The notes below the pieces were generated by a model. It saw nothing but the letters and a program-made list of their open reading frames with translations. It did not search any database and was not told the origin of the DNA. A program made the translations under genes and the position numbers. Shown piece by piece: positions 23,839-32,254 of a DNA stretch of 35,585 nt (position 1 is the first letter of the stretch; each line of letters begins with the position of its first letter). The stretch comes from Gemmatales bacterium (GTDB taxonomy: Bacteria > Planctomycetota > Planctomycetia > Gemmatales > HRBIN36). The DNA lies in NCBI GenBank assembly GCA_025055835.1, contig JANWWR010000119.1, forward strand, positions 1 through 35,585, written 5' to 3'.

Positions 23839-24342
23839 ATGCAAGCGATCCGCGACTATTTCATAGCTCCGGGGGTAATCGTCACCGGCGACGTGGTTCT
23901 GTCGGCGGGGGTGAACATCTGGTACGGATGCGTCCTTCGGGGCGATGTCGCCCGGGTGACACTGGGCCCGCGGGTAAATCTCCAGGACGGCACCATCGTT
24001 CATGCCGACTACGATCAGCCGCAAGTGATCGAGGAAGGGGTGGTGGTCGGCCATGCCGCCGTGTTGCACGGCATTCGCGTCGGCCGGGATACGCTGGTCG
24101 GGATTGGTGCCCGACTTTTGGCCGGTTCCGAGATTGGCGAGGAATGCGTCATCGCCGCCGGGGCCATCGTCACCGAAGGCCGTCGCATCCCGCCCCGCTC
24201 CGTGGTCATGGGCATTCCCGGCAAGGTCGTCCGGGAGGTGACGCCGGAAGAACTCGAACGGACTCGCCGCATCAACGCCCATTATCTCGAACTCGCCCAG
24301 CAGTATGCCCGCGGGGCCTTTCCGCCGCCCTGGCAGCGGTGA
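23839..24342 (+). CDS. Gamma-class carbonic anhydrase-like protein; 5' end possibly frameshifted
   Basis: It has 167 residues from ATG 23839. It contains the left-handed beta-helix repeats of the LbetaH fold (IAPGVIVTGDVVL, NIWYGCVLRGDV). The three zinc-binding His of the family are present as His55 (DGTIVHAD), His72 and His77 (VGHAAVLHG). The enzyme hydrates CO2; many bacterial members are active only under certain redox states or have other roles. The start is doubtful because no ribosome site is near 23839. An ATG at 23810, just after GGAGG, encodes MLYRLSRRGP in another frame, which looks like the usual family N-terminus and would join this frame if one base were added near GGCCC (23834-23838). 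It heads a plus-strand run ending in scpB. Confidence 0.85.
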   Translation: MQAIRDYFIAPGVIVTGDVVLSAGVNIWYGCVLRGDVARVTLGPRVNLQDGTIVHADYDQPQVIEEGVVVGHAAVLHGIRVGRDTLVGIGARLLAGSEIGEECVIAAGAIVTEGRRIPPRSVVMGIPGKVVREVTPEELERTRRINAHYLELAQQYARGAFPPPWQR

Positions 24343-24376
24343 AAGCGGAGCAGGCTTCGCCCCTGGGAACGCACCA

Positions 24377-25570
24377 ATGGCCGCCATCGTCTCGCCGGCT
24401 TCTGTCATCGAGTTGGAACTGCCCACGGGGCCGGTCGGCTCCAGCGGTTCCGACCGCCGGGACGACATCGATCTGAAACACCAGCGCATCGCGGAACTTC
24501 TGACCGAAGTCGAGTGCGACGGCCTGCTCGTTCTCAATCCGAATAACTTTGCCTGGTTGACCAGCGGAGCGGTAGCGCGTTGCGTCCTCGATCCGCAGGA
24601 GCAACCCGCCCTGTTCTTCACGCCGACGCAGCGCTGGCTTTTGTGCTGCAATTCCGAGTCGCAACGCATGTTCGACGAGGAACTCGACGGCATGGGCTTC
24701 ATGCTCAAGGAATGGCCCTGGCACTGGGGACGGGCTCAGCTCCTGGCCGATCTCCTCGTCAATCGCAAAGCTGCCTGCGACGAACTGCTCCAGGGGGTGA
24801 GGTTCGTCGGCGACCGCTTGCGGATGCTGCGTCGTGTCCTGACGCCCTATGAACAAGCCTGTGCCCGGCAGGTGGGCCAGATCGTCTCCCATGCCCTGGA
24901 AGCGACCTGCCGCTCAGCGCTTCCGGGGGACACGGAGCGTGAGTTGGCCGGTCAGATCGCCCACCGCCTTTACCGTCGTGGAGCCTCCCCGGCGATGATT
25001 TCGGTCGCTGCCGATGGCCGACTGCGGGAATACCGCCGCCACGGCTTCACTTCCGCCCCTTTGCAAAAGTACGCGGTGCTGACCTGCACGGCCCGAAAGT
25101 ACGGCCTTTACGTCACGGCGTCACGGACGTTCTGTTTTGGTTCCGCGGAGGAGCCGTTGCGTAAGGAATACCTGACGGCGTGCAAAGTGGCGGCCACGTT
25201 CATCGCCAGCACCTGGCCTGACGCCTCGGTCAAGGAAATGTTTAACGCCGCCAGGCGGGTCTATCTGCTGACCGGATTCGAGCATGAATGGCGGGCCTGT
25301 CCCCAGGGGTGGATCGGCGGCCGTGCTCCCGTCGAACTGCCGCTTTTGCCCGATTCCCCGACCCTGCTGCAAACCGGCTGGCTGGCGACCTGGGGACCGA
25401 GCGTCGGCGGGACCGCCTGCGTGGACTCGTTCCTCATCGGGGACACCGGGGCCGAACGCCTGACGCCAACCGAGCAATGGCCCCTCGTCAATCTCCGCAT
25501 CTCCGGCATGGAGGTCCTGGTGCCCAACCTTCTGGAACGGCCCTGGCCTGATTCGAGTCCGCAGTCGTGA
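24377..25570 (+). CDS. M24 (aminopeptidase P-like) family protein lacking metal ligands
   Basis: It has 397 residues from ATG 24377. An upstream ATG at 24305 would overlap the carbonic anhydrase gene by 38 bases. Residues 35-145 look like the creatinase N-terminal domain (LTEVECDGLLVLNPNNFAWLTSG). Residues 150-380 follow the pita-bread fold (LTPYEQACARQVGQIVSHAL, LPGDTERELAGQIAHRLYRRGA). Where active enzymes have D-x-G and S-D-x-T-R-T-F, this protein reads LTCTARKYGLYVTASRTFCFG (about 235-255), so both Asp metal ligands are gone. The later His and Glu ligands are not in recognisable form either. It is therefore probably not a metallopeptidase and may bind peptides or act as a scaffold. Its stop codon overlaps the GTG start of the next gene. 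Confidence 0.8.
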   Translation: MAAIVSPASVIELELPTGPVGSSGSDRRDDIDLKHQRIAELLTEVECDGLLVLNPNNFAWLTSGAVARCVLDPQEQPALFFTPTQRWLLCCNSESQRMFDEELDGMGFMLKEWPWHWGRAQLLADLLVNRKAACDELLQGVRFVGDRLRMLRRVLTPYEQACARQVGQIVSHALEATCRSALPGDTERELAGQIAHRLYRRGASPAMISVAADGRLREYRRHGFTSAPLQKYAVLTCTARKYGLYVTASRTFCFGSAEEPLRKEYLTACKVAATFIASTWPDASVKEMFNAARRVYLLTGFEHEWRACPQGWIGGRAPVELPLLPDSPTLLQTGWLATWGPSVGGTACVDSFLIGDTGAERLTPTEQWPLVNLRISGMEVLVPNLLERPWPDSSPQS

Positions 25571-26256
25571 ACAGCATGATGCGTTTCTGCCTTTTCGACA
25601 TCGACGGCACCTTGCTGCGCAGCGGCGGCGCGGGCAAAGCGGCGATGGAAGCGTCGCTGGTCGAGGAGTTCGGACTGGAACGGGTCGAAGCCCAGATTCC
25701 CTTCAGCGGACGCACCGACCGGGCTATCAGCCGCGATCTGCTCTCCGCCCATCGCATCGAACCGCATGACGACCACATCGCCCGGCTGCTCCGCGGCTAT
25801 CTGGACCGATTGCCCGATTGCCTGCGGGCCTATCACGGTAAGGTGCTTCCCGGCGTGTGCGAGCTTTTGGATGCGTTGGCAGGTCACGACCGAGTCGGCA
25901 TCGGGCTTTTGACCGGCAACATCCGCGAAGGGGCACGACTCAAGCTGGAGCACTTCGGCATCTTCCACTATTTCGGCTTCGGGGCCTACGGCGACGAACA
26001 TCTGGATCGGGATGACGTGGCCCGGGCTGCCTGGGCGGAGGTCCGCCGCCTGGATCCGGCGTGTCGGCCCGAGGACGTCTGGATCATTGGCGACACGCCG
26101 CTGGACGTGCGGTGTGCCCGGGCCATCGGAGCGCGGGTCGTCGCCGTGGCTACCGGTTGGCATTCCGGGGAGGAACTTCGCCTCGCCGAACCGGACCTCC
26201 TCTTGCCCGATCTGGCCGAGGTTGATTTCCTCATCGGTCGCCTGCTGGAAGCATGA
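25567..26256 (+). CDS. HAD-superfamily hydrolase (phosphoglycolate phosphatase-like)
   Basis: It has 229 residues from GTG 25567, which overlaps the preceding stop codon (GTGA), suggesting coupled translation. ATG codons at 25576 and 25579 are alternatives. Motif I is FDIDGTLL with Asp11 and Asp13, motif II is GLLTGNIREGARLKLEHF (the Thr-Gly-Asn form), and motif IV is WIIGDTPLDVRCARAIGARVVAVATGW. The alpha-helical cap between motifs I and II is of the phosphoglycolate-phosphatase (Gph) type. It is a soluble Mg-dependent phosphatase whose substrate cannot be assigned. It overlaps scpB by four bases (ATGA). Confidence 0.88.
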   Translation: MNSMMRFCLFDIDGTLLRSGGAGKAAMEASLVEEFGLERVEAQIPFSGRTDRAISRDLLSAHRIEPHDDHIARLLRGYLDRLPDCLRAYHGKVLPGVCELLDALAGHDRVGIGLLTGNIREGARLKLEHFGIFHYFGFGAYGDEHLDRDDVARAAWAEVRRLDPACRPEDVWIIGDTPLDVRCARAIGARVVAVATGWHSGEELRLAEPDLLLPDLAEVDFLIGRLLEA

Positions 26257-27002
26257 AACCTCCTGAGACTGGTATGAGACTCAGCGGCATGAATGGCAGA
26301 CATCGCTTGACAGGGATATGTCAATCACGAAAGATCCTTCCACACCGGCCCAAGTCCCATCTACGCGAACTGTGCCGCCGGCGTCGCCACCCGGCCGCCT
26401 TATCCGCTCGGGACGCCGTCCCGGCGTGGCTGGGTGTCGGCCCCCTGGCTCGGGATGACCGTCTGGCCCGTGTCGAGGCCGTGCTGCTGGCTGCCGATGA
26501 ACCCCTGCCGCCTCGTCGCCTCGCCCAGGCCGCCGGACTTGCCGACGCTGCCGAGGCCCGCCGTCTGGTCCGACGCCTCCGACAACTCTACGAAGCGGAC
26601 GGGTCTGCGTTCCAGGTCGAGGAAATTGCTGGCGGGTACCAGCTGTTGACCCGACCGGAATTCCACCCCTGGCTGCGGAGTCTGCGGCAGAACCAGGAGG
26701 AGCTTCGGCTCTCGGCCCCGGCTCGGGAAACGCTGGCGATCATCGCCTATCGGCAGCCGATCATGCGGGCGGACATCGAGGCCATTCGCGGCGTGCAGTG
26801 CGGCGAGATGCTGCGGGTCTTGATGGAAAAGGGACTGATCCGCATCGTCGGTCGGCACCCGTCCCTGGGACGGCCCGTGCTTTACGGAACCACCCGCAAA
26901 TTCCTCCAAGTGTTCGGCTTGCAGGACCTCAAAGAGTTGCCGCGCCTGGCCGAGCTTCAGCCACCGGCCGCGCCGTCGCATTCCCCGGATCGGCCTCGCT
27001 AG
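26253..27002 (+). CDS. scpB: Segregation and condensation protein B (ScpB) with a basic N-terminal extension
   Basis: Kleisin-associated subunit of the SMC-ScpAB condensin complex, which organises newly replicated chromosome origins. Tandem winged-helix domains begin near residue 70 (RVEAVLLAADEPLPPRRLAQAAGL), with GGYQLLTRPEFHPWLRSLRQ, the hallmark LSAPARETLAIIAYRQPIMRADIEAIRG split across the second domain, and GRPVLYGTTRKFLQVFGL at the end. The total of 249 residues exceeds the usual 180-200 because of a 65-residue Arg-rich start. That start is supported by the ATGA overlap with the HAD gene, but a later start cannot be excluded. No scpA gene adjoins it. It converges on the Ppx/GppA gene with a four-base tail overlap. 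Confidence 0.92.
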   Translation: MKPPETGMRLSGMNGRHRLTGICQSRKILPHRPKSHLRELCRRRRHPAALSARDAVPAWLGVGPLARDDRLARVEAVLLAADEPLPPRRLAQAAGLADAAEARRLVRRLRQLYEADGSAFQVEEIAGGYQLLTRPEFHPWLRSLRQNQEELRLSAPARETLAIIAYRQPIMRADIEAIRGVQCGEMLRVLMEKGLIRIVGRHPSLGRPVLYGTTRKFLQVFGLQDLKELPRLAELQPPAAPSHSPDRPR

Positions 27003-28612
27003 TGCTTCGGCGAGGTCAGGGATCGCACCCCGTCGGCAATCTGCGGAGATTCGCTCGGAGATTTCCAGGCCAGAAGCAGTTTGCGTTCGAAAACCTTTTC
27101 GAAGAGCTTGCCCTTCTGCCGTCCGCCCCACAGATCCACGTCGGGAAGCTGATCGGAGGAAACGAGAACCAGCAGTTGCCGGTCCCGAAGTTCACAGTGC
27201 AACTGCGTGATCCGCTGCATGTGGGTCCGGTCCAGGCCGTCCGCCAGGCGGAGCAGAGCGCTGAGGCGGCGAACGGTTTCCTTCTCTTCCGTGTTCAACT
27301 TGGCGAAGTTGGCGTGTTTCCGCTTCGGAGCAGCCTTGCGGTGATAGCGGGCGATATTGGCTACGATCTCCCGCTGCCTCGGCGACAGGCCGTGGAAGTT
27401 GCCATGCATGATGAGATGATAGCTGTGCAAATGATGCTTCTCGTAGTTGATCAGATAACCGACCTCGTGAAGCAACGCCGCAGCTTCCAGCAGGAGCCGA
27501 TCTGATTCGGGAAGACCGAGCGGCTCGCGAAGCTGATCGAATAATTGGAGGGCCAGGCGAGCGACGTGTTGGGAGTGCCGATGTTCCGGTCCACAGGCGG
27601 CGGCGAACTGCTGCACGCTGGCCAGGGGATCGGCTTTTTCGTCCGTCCGCAGTTTCTTGCCGAAGACCTGACCGATCATTCGCAACAGAAGCCCGTCGCG
27701 GATGCCGCGATCATGCACGACTAGCCGATTGACGCGAAGATATTTCAACAGGCGTTCGATGACAATCAGGCCGGCCACGATGATGTCGGCCCGGTCGGCA
27801 TTCAGCCCGGGAACGGACCGCCGGGCGCGGAGGGGCATGCGACGGAGATTGTCGAGGATGTGCCGGACTTCGCTGCGGGACAACTCATGGCCACCGACGC
27901 TGGTGTAGGATTCGCCCCGCATCTTCAGCGAGATGTTGGCCAGTGCCGTGAAGGTGCCCCCTGCTCCGATCATCAGTTGCGGCGTGAAATCGAGTTTGCC
28001 GACGATCTCGCGAAACTTCGCCCGCACTTCCCGCTTGAGCTGCTTGATCTCCTCATCGGTGGGCGGGTCGCTGTGCAGGAAGCGTTCCGTCAAGCGAACG
28101 GAACCGATGGGCAGCGAAAAGACATCCTCGACGATCCCCTTGGCGGCCAGGATCACCTCGGCGCTGCCGCCGCCGAGATCGACCACGGCCGTATTCTGGC
28201 TGCGCAGGTCGAAATGCCGGGCGACGCTGCGGAAGGACAGGAGGCCCTCCTCCTCGGTGGAAATGACCTCGATGTTGAGGCCGAGGCGGTCGCGGACCAG
28301 GCGGACGAACTTGCGACGGTTGGCTGCTTCGCGGACGGCACTGGTGGCGATGAGTTCCAGGCGGTCCACGGCGTAGCCTTCGGCGATGGTTTTCATGCGA
28401 GCCAGGGTCTCCAGGGCGCGGGCCATCGCCTCGTCGCTGATCCGTCCGGTTTTGGCCAGACCCTGGGCCAGCCGGGTGGTTTCCTTCTCGTCGTCGAGAA
28501 TGCGATAGGAGCCGTCGGCGGACGCCTCGGCGATCATGAGGCGAATCGAGTTGCTGCCGATGTCGATGGCCGCCAGCCGCTTGTTAGCCGTCTGCCCGTT
28601 GCCCTGCGTCAT
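26999..28612 (-). CDS. Ppx/GppA phosphatase with C-terminal HD-type domain
   Basis: It has 537 residues. The ASKHA ATPase-fold start is AAIDIGSNSIRLMIAEA (about 14-30), the second phosphate loop is VVDLGGGSAEVIL, and MIGAGGTFTALANI follows. Residues from about 320 on form the helical HD-like domain (HRHSQHVARLALQLFDQL, LLLEAAALLHEVGYLINYEKHHLHSYHLI). This is the long exopolyphosphatase/guanosine pentaphosphatase type, which degrades polyphosphate and/or converts pppGpp to ppGpp. Which activity dominates cannot be told from sequence. It is the last gene on the minus strand before scpB and starts 44 bases after the S9 peptidase stop. Confidence 0.9.
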   Translation of the reverse strand: MTQGNGQTANKRLAAIDIGSNSIRLMIAEASADGSYRILDDEKETTRLAQGLAKTGRISDEAMARALETLARMKTIAEGYAVDRLELIATSAVREAANRRKFVRLVRDRLGLNIEVISTEEEGLLSFRSVARHFDLRSQNTAVVDLGGGSAEVILAAKGIVEDVFSLPIGSVRLTERFLHSDPPTDEEIKQLKREVRAKFREIVGKLDFTPQLMIGAGGTFTALANISLKMRGESYTSVGGHELSRSEVRHILDNLRRMPLRARRSVPGLNADRADIIVAGLIVIERLLKYLRVNRLVVHDRGIRDGLLLRMIGQVFGKKLRTDEKADPLASVQQFAAACGPEHRHSQHVARLALQLFDQLREPLGLPESDRLLLEAAALLHEVGYLINYEKHHLHSYHLIMHGNFHGLSPRQREIVANIARYHRKAAPKRKHANFAKLNTEEKETVRRLSALLRLADGLDRTHMQRITQLHCELRDRQLLVLVSSDQLPDVDLWGGRQKGKLFEKVFERKLLLAWKSPSESPQIADGVRSLTSPKH

Positions 28613-28656
28613 GAACCCTCCCAGGCTGCCAAATCCCGTCCCCTCCCTGGACGATT

Positions 28657-30720
28657 TCAGCGAGTCGGTCCCGAACCGATGTACTTCTTCAGCCAGCCGA
28701 ACACCTCGCGATGCCAGACCACTGAATTCGGAGCCTTGAGAATCCAGTGGTTTTCATCGGGGAAATAGACGAACCGCGTCGGCACTCCCTTCTGCCGCAG
28801 CGTGTTGTAGTATTCCATCCCCTGCGTCACCGGGACGCGGTAATCCTTTTCCCCATGAAGAACCAAGGTTGGCGTCTTGAAGTTGGCGGCGAGCCGTTGG
28901 GCGTTCTGCCGGTCAATCTTTTCCAGGTCGCCGCCCCACGGCTTGGCTCCCAAGGCCCGTTCCCGACCGCGGATCAGATCGCTGGCCATCATGCTATGCC
29001 AATTGTACACCCCGGCATGACACACCATCGCCTTGAAACGATCCGTATGCCCATTGAGCCACGCCATCATGTAACCGCCGTAACTGGCCCCGGCGGCAGC
29101 CATGCGATTCCGATCAATCCACGGATGCTGCTCGAACCAATCGGTCGCCTTCAGAATGTCGATCATCGGCTTGGTCCCCAGGTCGCCGGTGATCGAATCG
29201 GTGAAGTCCTGACCAAACCCCGATGAGCCGTGGAAATTGACGATGCCAATGACCCAGCCCTGCGCCGCCCAAAGCTGCGGGTTCCAGCGGAAGCTGAAGT
29301 CACTGTAGATGCCGTTGTGCGGCCCGCCGTGGACCACCTGAACCAGCGGCCATTTCTTGTTCGGATCGAAGTCGGGGGGATAGACGATCCACATCTGCAC
29401 CGGCCGGTCATCCGCCCCGGAAATGACGACGCTCTCGACCTTGCCGAGCTTCCAGCTCCCGGCCAGTTTGTCGTTGAAACGGTCGATCTGGATCGGCCTG
29501 CGCTCCTCGAAGTTCCCGGCGAAGACCGTGGCGGGCAGATCGAAGCTGGTGCGGAGGAACACGGCCACGTCGGCCTTGGCGGCGAAGTCCACAGAGCGTT
29601 CGCTGATGCCCGCATAATGCGGTTTCACCGCGGGCGGATCGACGCTGACCAGGAACAGATTCATGTAGCCCTGGTCCTCGACTTCGACCGCCACGCGGCG
29701 GCTGTCGGGCAGCCAACGCGGGTTGCCGCAGGACCGGTCCAGATCCTTGGTCAATTCCGTTTTCTGACCCGACTGCCGATCCAGGACCATGAGCCGGGTT
29801 CGATCGGCGTAGAAGAATTTGATCGTTTGCCGCAGAAAAGCCAGATGCTTGCCGTCGGGGCTGTACACCGGGCTGGTGTCGTTGGCGGGGTTGTCGTCGG
29901 TCAGATTGCGGACTTTGCCGGACTTCAGATCGAGGGCGTAGATGTCGTAGTTGACATCGAGACCGATTTCCTTGACGGAGTCAGCAACGAAGGCCAATTC
30001 GGAACCATCGGGGCTGACGTCGTAGTCGTTCGCCGAGGGTTCGTAGGGCGGCAAGGTCAGGCCCGTGCCGTGCAGAAGATTGCGATGCTTGCCGGTTGCC
30101 ACATCCACGGCAAACACCAGAGGCCGTTTCCCGTCCGCGATCCACTTGTCCCAGTAGCGATAGGTGGCGTCGTCGATGATAAACGCCTTGGATTTGCTTT
30201 CCTTCCACTCCTTTTCCTTCTTGACATGAGTTTCGTCATCGGCGTCGGGCCACGTCCAGGCGATGCAGAAAATGGTCTTGGAATCCGCGGACCATTTCAG
30301 ATGGGCGGGAGCCATCGGCATCTTCGTGAGCCGACGGGCCTCGCCGCCGTCCGGAGCGATGACGTAGATCTGCGGCACCTCATCGCCATCCCGCTTGGAG
30401 ACGAAGGCGATGTGCCGACCATCCGGCGACCACTTCGGCCCGGAGTTCTTGCCGCGGTAGGTGGTCAACTGCACCTGTCGGCTGCCATCACAAGCCAAAA
30501 GCCAGATGTCCGAAGTGTGGTCGTCGGAATCCAGCGTGTAGCTGGAAACCTCGACGGCAGCCCATTTGCCGTCCGGGGAGATGGTTGGCGATCCGACCCG
30601 TTTGACCGCCCACAGGTCTTCCACGGTCATGAGCCGCTTGGTTTCTTCGGCATGGGCCGCGGAAACTCCGACCGCCAAGCAGATTGCCAATCCGATCCGC
30701 CAGAACCAGGCCCGTTGCAT
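28657..30720 (-). CDS. Exported S9-family prolyl oligopeptidase/dipeptidyl peptidase
   Basis: It has 687 residues from ATG 30720, chosen because GGGGGAAG precedes it and a signal peptide begins there (cleavage near AHA-EE at about 24). A frame-open ATG at 30768 would place 16 odd residues in front. Residues 30-420 contain WD40/TolB-like propeller repeats (ISPDGKWAAVEV, WSPDGRHIAFVSKRDG, YSPDGKHLAFLRQT). The C-terminal third is the alpha/beta hydrolase peptidase domain, with Ser546 in GASYGGYMMAW, Asp626 in LHGEKDYRVP and His658 in PDENHWI. It probably trims peptides in the periplasm. It follows the ThiF-like gene by 106 bases, so it may have its own promoter and need not belong to the sulfur operon. 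Confidence 0.92.
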   Translation of the reverse strand: MQRAWFWRIGLAICLAVGVSAAHAEETKRLMTVEDLWAVKRVGSPTISPDGKWAAVEVSSYTLDSDDHTSDIWLLACDGSRQVQLTTYRGKNSGPKWSPDGRHIAFVSKRDGDEVPQIYVIAPDGGEARRLTKMPMAPAHLKWSADSKTIFCIAWTWPDADDETHVKKEKEWKESKSKAFIIDDATYRYWDKWIADGKRPLVFAVDVATGKHRNLLHGTGLTLPPYEPSANDYDVSPDGSELAFVADSVKEIGLDVNYDIYALDLKSGKVRNLTDDNPANDTSPVYSPDGKHLAFLRQTIKFFYADRTRLMVLDRQSGQKTELTKDLDRSCGNPRWLPDSRRVAVEVEDQGYMNLFLVSVDPPAVKPHYAGISERSVDFAAKADVAVFLRTSFDLPATVFAGNFEERRPIQIDRFNDKLAGSWKLGKVESVVISGADDRPVQMWIVYPPDFDPNKKWPLVQVVHGGPHNGIYSDFSFRWNPQLWAAQGWVIGIVNFHGSSGFGQDFTDSITGDLGTKPMIDILKATDWFEQHPWIDRNRMAAAGASYGGYMMAWLNGHTDRFKAMVCHAGVYNWHSMMASDLIRGRERALGAKPWGGDLEKIDRQNAQRLAANFKTPTLVLHGEKDYRVPVTQGMEYYNTLRQKGVPTRFVYFPDENHWILKAPNSVVWHREVFGWLKKYIGSGPTR

Positions 30721-30826
30721 GGTGGCTTCCCCCGAGACGCCGCCTGTCCAAGTGTACCATGCGGACATTCTATGTCGGGGTCAGGAGGGCTTGTCCGGTT
30801 TCTCGGGAAAGGGGGAACTTTTGCCG

Positions 30827-31939
30827 TTAGTGCCCGATGTATTTGGCGTACAGAGTCCGGGCTTTTTCGATGTCGTTGGTGCCTTTGATGATGGCCCGGC
30901 CGTCGGGAAAGACCGTGAACTCGTACCCATCCACGGCAAAGCGGAGCATGAAGCGGTTGTAAGTCACAGGGCCTAGCCCCTCCAAATTGCGGCTGAGCTG
31001 CTCAAAGTCGAGCCGATCCGCGAGGCGATGGGCGACCTGCACGGCATTTCGACCGCACAGCGTCGTGGTGTGGGAGCCCATTTTGCCTTCCAGCCAGTCG
31101 AACTGCCGCCGCTTGCAGCACGGGCAATCGACCTGCTCCTTGAGCCGGGCGATTTTGAAGCTCCGATGAACATTTTCCCAGACATCGAGGAAGATCAGGT
31201 TCCGATTGATGAGGTGCGTTTGTCCAGTGAGGATCTTGAAGGCCTCGACCGCCTGATAGCTGGCGATGATACTGATAGCCGGTCCGAGAACCCCGGCGGT
31301 CTCACAGGTCGGGGCCATGCCCGGCGGCGGACTGGATTCGATGACACACCGGAGACACGGCGTCTCCCCGGGGAGAATCGTCATGGTCTGTCCGTGGCTG
31401 CCGATGCAGCCGCCGTACACCCACGGTTTGCCGAGCTTGATCGCGGCGTCGTTGATAAGGTAGCGGACCTCGAAATTGTCCGTCCCGTCCAGAATCAGGT
31501 CGGCGTCGCTTACCAGATCGAGGATGTTGGTGTGGTCGATATCCGTGACCACCGGCTCGATTTCGACCGTGGAATTGATCTTGCGGAGCTTCCGGGCAGC
31601 AGCCTCGGCCTTGGGCAGATTGTCGGCCACATCCTGTTCGTCAAAGAGGACCTGCCGTTGGAGGTTGTGGATTTCGATGAAATCGCGATCCACGATGCGG
31701 ACCCGGCCCACGCCGGCCCGGACGAGGTGATTGGCCAGCACTGTGCCTAATGCACCGACGCCGCACAGCGTCACCCGGCTGGCCAGCAGCTTTCGTTGGC
31801 CCTCTTCCCCGATGCCGGAGAATTTCACCTGGCGGCTGTAGCGTTCCAGGATGGCTGCGTCGGCGGGTAGCTCAGTCATGGCAAGGTTCGAGATTTCGAA
31901 CAAGGTCATGCGACATTTCGTTGAGCGCGAATCAGTCAT
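30827..31939 (-). CDS. ThiF/MoeB/HesA-family sulfur-carrier adenylyltransferase
   Basis: It has 370 residues from ATG 31939, which overlaps the carrier stop codon (ATGA). ATGs at 31909 and 31879 are alternatives, since homology starts near ILERYSRQVKFSGIGEEGQRKLL. The nucleotide site is CGVGALG (59-65). Adenylation residues lie in IVDRDFIEIHNLQRQ (82-96), and LDGTDNFEVRYLIND follows. CxxC pairs at C195/C198 and C272/C275 probably bind zinc, and a candidate acceptor Cys is in APTCETAGVLGP (212). There is no rhodanese domain. About 75 further residues after GRNAVQ form the short C-terminal domain seen in many ThiF-like proteins. It should activate the C-terminal glycine of the adjacent MoaD/ThiS-like protein with ATP, ready for thiocarboxylate formation. 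The pathway served is inferred from the S-box and PLP enzyme upstream. Confidence 0.9.
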   Translation of the reverse strand: MTDSRSTKCRMTLFEISNLAMTELPADAAILERYSRQVKFSGIGEEGQRKLLASRVTLCGVGALGTVLANHLVRAGVGRVRIVDRDFIEIHNLQRQVLFDEQDVADNLPKAEAAARKLRKINSTVEIEPVVTDIDHTNILDLVSDADLILDGTDNFEVRYLINDAAIKLGKPWVYGGCIGSHGQTMTILPGETPCLRCVIESSPPPGMAPTCETAGVLGPAISIIASYQAVEAFKILTGQTHLINRNLIFLDVWENVHRSFKIARLKEQVDCPCCKRRQFDWLEGKMGSHTTTLCGRNAVQVAHRLADRLDFEQLSRNLEGLGPVTYNRFMLRFAVDGYEFTVFPDGRAIIKGTNDIEKARTLYAKYIGH

Positions 31940-32208
31940 CCGCCGGCGACGGCGGGGATGATGCTGATCGTGTCGCCGTCTTTCACCGCCGTTTTGAGAT
32001 TGTCCAGATAGCGGATGTCTTCCTCGTTCAGATACACGTTGACGAAGCGGCGCAGGTTTGGCCCGTCGAAAAGCCGCTGGGTGATGCCGGGATACTGTCG
32101 GCCCAAGTCGTCGAGCACTTCCTGAATGGTCGAGCCGCGGGCTTCGACCGTGTCCCTGCCCTCGGTGTGTTGCCGCAAGGGTGTTGGAATCTGAACGACA
32201 ATTGCCAT
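31936..32208 (-). CDS. MoaD/ThiS-type ubiquitin-fold sulfur carrier protein
   Basis: It has 90 residues from ATG 32208, chosen because GAGAGG (32218-32223) stands nine bases away. The ATG at 32217 abuts that site directly and would add three residues. The sequence has the beta-grasp pattern (AIVVQIPTPLRQ, STIQEVLDDLGRQYPGI, RFVNVYLNEEDIRYLDNLKTAVKDGDTISIIPAVAGG) and ends exactly at the diagnostic Gly-Gly. It is therefore ready for adenylation without proteolytic trimming. Known relatives serve molybdopterin, thiamin, cysteine (CysO), methionine (HcyS) or 2-thiouridine synthesis. The ThiF-like gene downstream overlaps it by four bases, and the PLP enzyme lies upstream, which points to an amino-acid thiolation role here. 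Confidence 0.9.
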   Translation of the reverse strand: MAIVVQIPTPLRQHTEGRDTVEARGSTIQEVLDDLGRQYPGITQRLFDGPNLRRFVNVYLNEEDIRYLDNLKTAVKDGDTISIIPAVAGG

Positions 32209-32254
32209 GGTGATCATCCTCTCAGTACTGAGACGGCACGGAGTCGATCCGGCG

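Noticed and set aside
23775..24476. Plus-strand frame of 233 codons overlapping the carbonic anhydrase gene
   Set aside because: The translation is Arg/Gly-rich noise, while the overlapping frame encodes a recognisable beta-helix enzyme.
29230..30888. Plus-strand open frame of 552 codons opposite the S9 peptidase
   Set aside because: The minus strand encodes a complete peptidase with signal peptide and catalytic triad. The plus-strand product is unlike any family I know.
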